The position numbers and the translations under genes were made by a program. A stretch of 64,000 bases of DNA. It comes from Triatoma infestans. Lineage: Eukaryota; Arthropoda; Insecta; Hemiptera; Reduviidae. The DNA is taken from assembly GCA_011037195.1 (NCBI GenBank), contig JAAEAF010000609.1, positions 249,964-313,963 of the forward strand, read 5' to 3'. The notes under the pieces were generated by a model. That model did not search any database and was not told the DNA's origin. It worked only from the letters and a program-made list of their open reading frames with translations. Below are positions 57,799 to 64,000 of this stretch, one piece after another; the stretch's first letter is position 1, and each line of letters opens with the position of its first letter.

Positions 57799-58039
57799 AC
57801 AACAGTACATTTCAGGAAAGTTTACGATCAGTCAGCAACCTATGTACTGCTCTCTCATCACTCAGCCAGTCTGTCTCTTTATTATTCTCTCGCTATCTAA
57901 TTCTATTTTTCTGTAAAGTCTTTACAGTTTGTGTGTTCTATTCATTACACAGTGTTCAGCATATTGTCTAGTTTATTTCTCTAAAATCCGTTCCCTCTAA
58001 TTCTCTCTCCTTCTCACATCCGTTACAATCGTATATTTC

Positions 58040-59000
58040 TCTAAGAAGGCATTTCCGATATATGAATATGATTCTGCATCTTTGTCGATGACTAAGGAAC
58101 CCATTAAACTTGAAGTTTGGCTAATTAACTCTGACGCACTCTGAATATCCCTAAATAAGTGGCTCAAGTGAATAGCAATTTATCTTAGAAATGGACGATC
58201 ATGACAAAGGTTAAATGCTTCTCTCACTTAAATTAAATAATCTTTCTTTATATTACCTCATTTTGAATAGAACACAATTAGAATGTATTTTGTTAGCTTG
58301 TAAAAGTTTTCATACAATTAAAAATAAACCATCATACACTGCAGATAATGAATTATTTTTGTTTATTATAACTTTTAATAAATTCAAAGTTTTAATCTTC
58401 TATAAATTTGAGCTAGAACGAACCTAAAAGAAGGTGATAATATTGTAAAGTGGGGTAATCCAACTCAACACCGTTTCACAACCCAACATAATACTCTACA
58501 TCTCTCCTAACATATTCATACTTTACACTTCTTTGTATTTTTGGAAAACTAAACGATTTAAAAAAAAATGTAAAAGAAGTCGAATAACATTGATTTTTTT
58601 TCAGATATTCAACTAATATAATTCTCTGAAGAAGAGATACTAGCTCCTAAATACTTTTAAGAATTAATTAATCAATCTGGCAAATTATTTAACTTTTAGG
58701 GCTCAATTTTATATAGTTGTCTTCTAAATATTCAATAAACTCTTGCGTTCAGTTATTCATTTAACTCTCGAATTCATTAAAACAAAACAAAAAAATGCAA
58801 ATATTACAATAGTTTTCAAAGATTTCTTCATATTTCAAAATTCAAATTTCAAAAGATAATCTTTTTATTATAATCAAATTTTTAGATTTTCCATTAAATT
58901 ATTAATAACATTGTACATCCTCATTAAACTCTTTAATGTGTTCCGTGAGCCTGTATTATATTTGTGTCGTTGTTTTCCCATTATGAATACTTTTATAAAA
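58040..59000. other. AT-rich sequence, no recognised gene
   Basis: No coding signal. The open frame at 58215-58427 has no domain. Confidence 0.55.
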
Positions 59001-59025
59001 AAAAAAATTGAATGACACTAATAAA

Positions 59026-59523
59026 CTTATTTACTTACTTATTCTTAAGAGCTCTGGCTCTTTCAGTGATCAGCACTCCGGAATAAATCAATACAAAACC
59101 TTCCGCGATCTCAACACCTCCTGTACCGTTCATTTTGGTTTCTGTCAATGTTAATATTTGCACCTCTATTTTCTTCATTTCTTCCACTAGCTCTATTTCC
59201 TTCCCACGCAAATCTCTCAAGTTCCACGTAGCATATTGTTTGTTCCATTTCCTTGCCCTGTCGTTGTCTTATAGGGTCTTCCGGCTATTCTTTGCCTTCT
59301 TTTAATCATTAAGTTTCGAGAATGCGGGGGATTTGGGCCATAGTACTCTAGCATAGTGGGAAGGCGGTCCCCCTCTGGGCCTCTACGCTTGCCATACGGT
59401 GCTTCTGTAACAGTCTGTTTCCTGTCTCCTACCCCTGAGACGATCGGTTGTTCTGACCCATTCAGGACGCCCCGTTACCCTCCTCCTTTCTCAACTCGGC
59501 TTGGGACCGGCTTCAGCGGAGTT
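59026..59523 (-). mobile_element. RTE-like LINE, internally deleted, both ends kept
   Basis: 498 bp on the minus strand. A 5' UTR-like leader (aactccgctgaagccggtcc onward) leads into a frame open from about 59267 to 59035. It begins WNKQYATWNLRDLRGKEIE, then VEEMKKIEVQILTLTETKM: the first strands of an APE-type endonuclease (TWN, TETK). After about 60 residues it passes from YSGVLITE directly to the last residues RARALKNK and a stop, which correspond to the C terminus of the family (KEARALLRL at 15.86 kb). A taagtaagtaaat tail follows. Perfect 14-bp TSD atgacactaataaa at 59012-59025 and 59524-59537. Nearly the whole endonuclease and all of the RT are deleted. Confidence 0.75.
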
Positions 59524-59539
59524 ATGACACTAATAAATT

Positions 59540-60345
59540 TGTTAGAAATATCTATATCTGATTATTATCCTTAATTGGCCGATTTTGAAGCAACAATGAA
59601 CTAGTCCTTTTTCTATGTACGCTGATGGCATTTTAGTATAATTATTACAACGATCCGCCATTACCTATGGATGCATAGATTTTAGGGTAGGTAATCATTA
59701 ACATGTGTTTTCGTCGGAAAATTGATCCCCTGAATGAAATAAAATTGTATAAGTTGAATACCATTTTTGAAAATGGAAAACCCTTTAAACCAGCTATTTA
59801 TTTTTTGAATAACTACTGAATTACTGTATAATTAAACAATTACCATTTATTTCTTTCTATCTTATCTTTGTCGTTAGTTTCTATAGATGTAATTACATAC
59901 ATCTATATGGCAGTGGATTTAATGCGTCCTAATTTCTTTTAATTACCTAAATTAACGAAACCAATTTTAATAGAATGAAAAACACATGTAACTAGAGAGA
60001 ATTCTTAGAAGTACTAACTTCACCAGGTATAGAGTTGAGATAGAGTTCTTTACTTTAATTAACTTGCAATGACATTGTACATCATACACTCCTACATCCC
60101 CCCCCTTATATTGTAAGTTATAATTACCGTCTCTGATAAAATGTTTTATAAAATTTAATTCACTTGAAGTTTCAAACTAATTTATCATTATTTACAGTCA
60201 ACTATTTAAACTAAATGCATTAAGAAAATTATAAAATAAATCGAATTCCTAGAGATTTAATTTAAAAAGTTATATTTACAAGAGCTCTCATATTAAAGGT
60301 TTTCCAGTATTATTGCTATATGAAAGATTCAAATATTTATTTTAA
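59540..60345. other. AT-rich sequence, no recognised gene
   Basis: No coding signal seen. Confidence 0.55.
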
Positions 60346-60349
60346 GAAT

Positions 60350-60619
60350 ACAAAAATTGAAGCAGTAAAAGTATTAAATTATCTAGGCGTTATTTTTGCA
60401 CCAGTTCAGGTTTGTATCCAAATGCCGTAAAAGCTGCTACTTCTAAAGGAAATATTGCCCAAATTTCGGTCCTGAATGTATTACGCAAATCAAATTTGAA
60501 CTCTTTAGAGGCGCTTAAAAAACTAAATGAGTCATTCATTTTATCTGTTATGCAGTTTTTCTTATCTGGGGACTCAGATATCCCGACATAATCGAATCTA
60601 CCCACTTACAGTTGTTTAA
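60350..60619 (+). pseudogene. LINE family G, RT fragment, left of SINE insertion
   Basis: VLNYLGVIF (about 60371-60400, the YLG thumb motif), then in another frame GLYPNAVKAATSKGNIAQ and LNSLEALKKLNESFILSV (about 60405-60550), then a match to the sequence after the thumb. The same family as the copies at 40.2 and 55.6-57.2 kb. It is interrupted by a SINE at 60620 and resumes at 61048. Confidence 0.65.
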
Positions 60620-61038
60620 TGCCCACAAGGGGATCTGTTGAATGCAGTTACTTGGGGAGTAGCCACCCCTGGGTTACCACAGCTCAGTATTCCATCCATG
60701 CACTTCGCCAAAACAGTACACAATACACTTAAACTATATACACTCGACCCTTTACAGACAAGGACAAACACAGTTAAGGGGTCTCCGTCCCTAGTTAACT
60801 GGCGTAAGCCAACGGAGAAGGAAGGGATTAGCTCAGTGGTAGCGCGCTGGACTAGCAACACGAAGGTTCCGGGTTGAATCCAGCATGCTGCCCTTAGATT
60901 TTTTTCTAGGAGTTTTCTGGACTTTCCGATGGTGGGCAGTGTTGTCTGTAGCTAGAGAACTCTGCCAGAGGCCGACTGTTCACTGAGAAACCTCCCGGAG
61001 GCACAATAGACCTTGCAGGTCGCAGGGCAATAATCCCC
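60620..61038 (+). mobile_element. Composite SINE-A, full length
   Basis: Three parts: a 5' block (tgaatgcagttacttgggga, cctgggttaccacagctcag, gacaaggacaaacacag), a tRNA-like head (ggaagggattagctcagtgg, ggttccgggttgaatcc) and the SINE-A body ending gcaggtcgcagggcaataat. A 9-bp TSD gttgtttaa at 60611-60619 and 61039-61047. The 5' block also appears, without the head, at 57.3 kb. It was inserted into the LINE at 60350-62102. Confidence 0.75.
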
Positions 61039-61047
61039 GTTGTTTAA

Positions 61048-61620
61048 AAGATGCTTCCACCTAAACAAATCTATATCATCTTATACGATAAGACTTTTGA
61101 GTGTGACATTCCTAACATTAAACTGATTATACTAAAACTTACTTTAAATTGGGAAACCCAGTATGTGTCGAAGGACCTTATTGTCTTTCTCTTCTGATGA
61201 TATTAAAAAAACAGCCTAAATATAACTGGGTATCTCAGTGGGTTTTACTTTTAAAAGAAATAAATAAGAGAACATATTGACCAATTTCCGATCCATTAAT
61301 ATACAAAAAACACTATAAACCGAGTTTTATCTTCTTACCAGCAACACCTTTATAACGCTGATATTGAAAAGTTGTCTTAATTCCGAATATAATCCTTTAT
61401 ATAGGGACTATTTATTTACAATCCGCGAAGCCAGTCTGAATTCTAAAATTAATTACGTTTAAAACGTTTCATTTTTCAAAGTTAGACTTTCAGGTAAGCA
61501 TGTATTTAAATTTTCTCCAGTAAAGCTGGTAACACTTCTTACTATTTGTATCCATCAAAAATTATGTCCATTTTGTAAAAATATTGAAGAGGTTTTTTTT
61601 TATCAATTTTATTGTATTTG
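61048..61620 (+). pseudogene. LINE family G, continuation between two SINEs
   Basis: Diverged coding sequence after the SINE: ILKLTLNWETQYVSKDL (about 61128-61180) corresponds to FKLHLNYVKKCL in the better copy, followed by a stretch ending with CPFCKNIEEV (about 61566-61595), the family's zinc-binding CxxC. Many stops. The next SINE starts at 61621. Confidence 0.55.
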
Positions 61621-61869
61621 TTCAGTCCTCACGCGTAGGTCTGGTGGCTAGCCCACTCGCCTTTCATGCGAGAATTCCTGTGAGGCCAAGTCCTCGGCGT
61701 TGAACCCCAGCATCGTGAGAAAAAATGGGAAGTCACAGATAGTAGCGCCCTAGGTAGAGAAGGCCGGAACTAAACGGCGAGGGAACTGCGGCGTGCTTAC
61801 CACAAGTCCCCCAATATATTGCCGCCTGGCAAGAATTAGTCCTTTATAGACTGTAGCGCCATGGTTTTT
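61621..61869 (+). mobile_element. SINE-B, with 9-bp TSD
   Basis: Head cctcacgcgtaggtctggtg with a deleted B box, then gttgaaccccagcatcgtga, tagcgccctaggtagagaa, ggccggaactaaacggcg, aagtcccccaatatattg. TSD ttgtatttg at 61612-61620 and 61870-61878. Inserted in the LINE. The tRNA-like head has lost about 20 bp compared with 40875-41133. Confidence 0.75.
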
Positions 61870-61878
61870 TTGTATTTG

Positions 61879-62028
61879 CTTATAACATTTTTCTTATCAA
61901 ATCTTGTACTTTTACCTATGTAAAGTTTCAGTGTTGCTTTTTTCAGATTTTCGCAGAATTCCACCTACAATCTTTATACTTATACATTATTTTGCTTTAA
62001 ATTAAGATCATTTTTATAATACTTACAT

Positions 62029-62102
<74 letters not shown>
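61879..62102 (+). pseudogene. LINE family G 3' end and ATT microsatellite
   Basis: T-rich 3' UTR leading to a pure ATT repeat of about 24 units at 62031-62102, probably the expanded simple tail of the LINE. Repeat length is likely variable between individuals. Confidence 0.6.
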
Positions 62103-62186
62103 GTATATTTTTTTACTATTTTACCCAGTCTCCTTCGTACGGGGTTAGGCCCCGATGGCAAATAAATAAATAATAATAATAAAAAA
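62103..62186 (+). other. LINE 3' end fragment with TAA tail
   Basis: tctccttcgtacggggttag and ccccgatggcaaataaataa followed by TAATAATAAT. A short hairpin (ggggttaggcccc) precedes the AATAAA-type repeats, a typical layout of a LINE 3' UTR end. Source family not certain. Confidence 0.45.
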
Positions 62187-62189
62187 ATT

Positions 62190-63020
62190 ATTGCTATTAT
62201 GTATTTTAATGGACTTTGGGAATAGCTATCTTAACCCAGAGAGAGACTTTGGCTAGCGTAAGGATTGCCCGTCAACCCACAAACGATTGTTTAAAAAAGT
62301 TACAGAATATTGATTTGCAGTTATACATCTAGGAGGTTATATTCTAGTTATTTGATTTTATTGAGGTTTAAAAATTAATGAGTATTTTTTATTATGCTTG
62401 CTCACTGTTTCCATTCACAATATCCTGCCTCCTCGGTAGTTGCTCATAAAAACCGTTAAAAACAAAAGGGAGAAAAAGGGAGAAAAAACAAAAATTAAAA
62501 TACTGCGTGAAACTATTGAATTTCCGTTGAGTACCCTATCATTCGTCCCCATATAGTAGTTTTACCTACAATTACATGTATAACTTTTCCAATGTTCTCA
62601 CCCCCCCCCCCCCACAAGTGATTGTGTTTTAGAAAGTTTATATTTTACAATTTTTAAAAGAGAAAATATAGTTGAGCTTCTCAAGCTTTTTTTATCGTGC
62701 TTATAATAATTCGCAATATACACTTTAAGGAGAGACCATTATAAAATCAGAACAAGCAATTTTACAACACTCATAAGACATGTCGCCTAGACCTGGCGCC
62801 TCCATAGCTTTTAGTTTTATTGACTATTTGAATCCTACGTATCGTGAATGATATATCGTGTGATTCATTTAGAATTAAATATATACAATATTGAATCTTT
62901 CTATTGGAATATTAGAATAGTGTTTAAAAATCATGTTGCACAATAATTATTATCAGCTATTGTTCTAAGAATCATTAATGAGCAAATTCTCGAATCTAAC
63001 TGAATTTAAAAAAAAATCTC
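62190..63020. other. AT-rich sequence, no recognised gene
   Basis: A C-run at 62601-62612 and otherwise unremarkable. Confidence 0.5.
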
Positions 63021-63028
63021 AACTGCCT

Positions 63029-63100
63029 CTACTTTCTCTTCTCAACTTTTTCGAAATTGAGTACACCGGAAATATATGTTTTGGGATCCCCTAAATACAA
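63029..63100 (+). repeat. Family C 5' fragment, opposed to next copy
   Basis: tactttctcttctcaacttt, accggaaatatatgttttgg and gatccccta are the first part of family C on the plus strand. It ends in an A-run against the reversed copy at 63110, giving a head-to-head fragment. Confidence 0.6.
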
Positions 63101-63109
63101 AAAAAAAAA

Positions 63110-63943
63110 AAAAATCTGGTGTGACAACTTTCTCTTACTCCAGTTCTCAAAATTATAATTGACAAATTTTATAGTTTGTGTGCCAAATTTAACGAAATTC
63201 GTCGAAAACTGAAAAAACTGTTCAGTAAAAGCACACTTCCGGTTAACTAAATTTCTTAAAATTCGGAATTTTGGCCATCTATTTATTTCTAATTAATTTC
63301 ATTCGGATGATAGAGTTGTATAATCTAGTATAATACCACTTTCGAGGAAGCTGTAACCCTAACCCTCTCCTAAAAGTGCCCTTAAATGAATTTTTCGAGA
63401 AAAATGTTTGTATATAAAAGTTGTAGATCTTTGTATGTTTAGTTTATATGTGTAGTTTCAAGAAAATCGTCGAGGCCATTTTTGAGAAAATCGCGAAAAA
63501 GTGAAAAAATCATTTAGTAAAGTGTTAAAACAAAAGCACTTCCGGTTATCTGATTTTCCTCAAATTCGGAATTTCAACAACATATTTAATTCTAATTAAC
63601 ATTATTTAAATGACCGAATTGTGTAATAAACTGAAATAGCACTTTAGATGTAAACTTAACCCCACCCCTCCCCCAAAAGTGCCCTTAAATGAATTTTCCC
63701 AGAGAAATGTTTCAAATAAAAGTTGTAGCTCTTTGGATGGGTGGTTGATGTGTCAAGTTTAAAGAAAATCATTGGAGCCATTTTTGAGAAAAATGCAAAA
63801 AAGTAAAAAAAAACAACTAGTAAAGTGGTACTTCCGGTTGAGGAACTTTGACAGATAACGCACAGTTAGATCGCATGGTGATACCTAAACGGAATATGAA
63901 ATTTCAGCTTTCTACGGTTTTTCATTTTTGAGCTATGCTGTTC

Positions 63944-63983
<40 letters not shown>

Positions 63984-64000
63984 ACACACAGATCATTTGC
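63110..64000 (-). mobile_element. Family C repeat, cut by window end
   Basis: Reverse-oriented copy starting aaaatctggtgtgacaactt with the subterminal repeat ctttctcttactcc, both tandem units (acttccggtta and acttccggttga) and a CA microsatellite (63951-63988) close to the window edge. The hairpin end lies outside the window. Confidence 0.75.

Larger units (their letters stand above)
57221..58028 (+). mobile_element. Family E LTR carrying two nested insertions
   Basis: Starts tgtaatgggatccgaatca and ends cacatccgttaca, giving TG...CA ends. It resumes after each insertion: a SINE-A-like composite at about 57313-57560 and a PLE terminal segment at 57642-57798. The LTR parts contain actccccacctaggcc, ataaatagagcgacaac, aaagtctttacagtttg and the pyrimidine-rich end. 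Without the insertions the LTR is about 400 bp. Confidence 0.7.

Noticed and set aside
61625..62110. CRISPR-like or satellite array
   Set aside because: Only a SINE followed by an ATT microsatellite; no repeat-spacer structure, and the genome is eukaryotic.

Overview
This is a 64 kb piece of an AT-rich (many A/T runs, few CpG-rich stretches) animal nuclear genome, almost certainly an arthropod and most likely an insect. The evidence is the mobile-element fauna: a Jockey LINE with an insect-type Pre-C2HC/CCHC gag, RTE-like, R1/LOA-like and I-like LINE tails, a Penelope-like element (PLE), a mariner tail, a PIF/Harbinger derivative, several tRNA-headed SINEs and solo-LTR-like repeats. I cannot place the species more precisely. 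I found no intact host protein-coding gene, no true tRNA or rRNA gene and no CRISPR. The only candidate for host gene control is a GC/CpG-rich island with a TATA box and a possible splice donor near 24.9-25.3 kb.

Layout. 0-5 kb: a short PLE-derived hairpin element, an RTE-like LINE tail, a pair of overlapping perfect palindromes and a solo LTR. 5-13 kb: an LTR-like repeat pair, two solo LTRs and a long dispersed repeat with subterminal inverted repeats (called family C here, possibly Helentron/HINE-like). 13-22 kb: an inverted PLE derivative, an RTE-like reverse transcriptase fragment, a SINE, another family C copy and a LINE tail. 22-31 kb: family C again, the CpG island, an I-like LINE tail with a duplicated 3' UTR, a decayed Jockey copy and two nearly identical SINEs in opposite orientation. 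31-38 kb: a mariner tail split by a LINE, a PLE derivative, a solo LTR, a Harbinger-type element and two SINEs. 40-46 kb: LINE fragments, a SINE, an LTR and family C. 46.7-50.6 kb: the largest coding object, a 5'-truncated Jockey retrotransposon with ORF1 and ORF2, each broken. 52-58 kb: a SINE, PLE remains including a GIY-YIG endonuclease fragment, a twin-primed (5'-inverted) LINE inserted in an LTR, and an LTR carrying two further insertions. 59-64 kb: an internally deleted RTE-like LINE with target duplications, a LINE interrupted by two SINEs, a long ATT microsatellite and a family C copy cut by the window edge.

The elements form layers of nested insertions that can be ordered in time from target-site duplications (TSDs) read directly in the sequence. 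The most interesting system is the set of compact PLE derivatives. They carry head-to-head inverted terminal segments and a near-consensus hammerhead-ribozyme core, and four copies are bounded by 12-13 bp TSDs. No complete autonomous element remains in the window. Family letters (C, E, F, G, H, I, SINE-A/B/C) are labels made up for this annotation.
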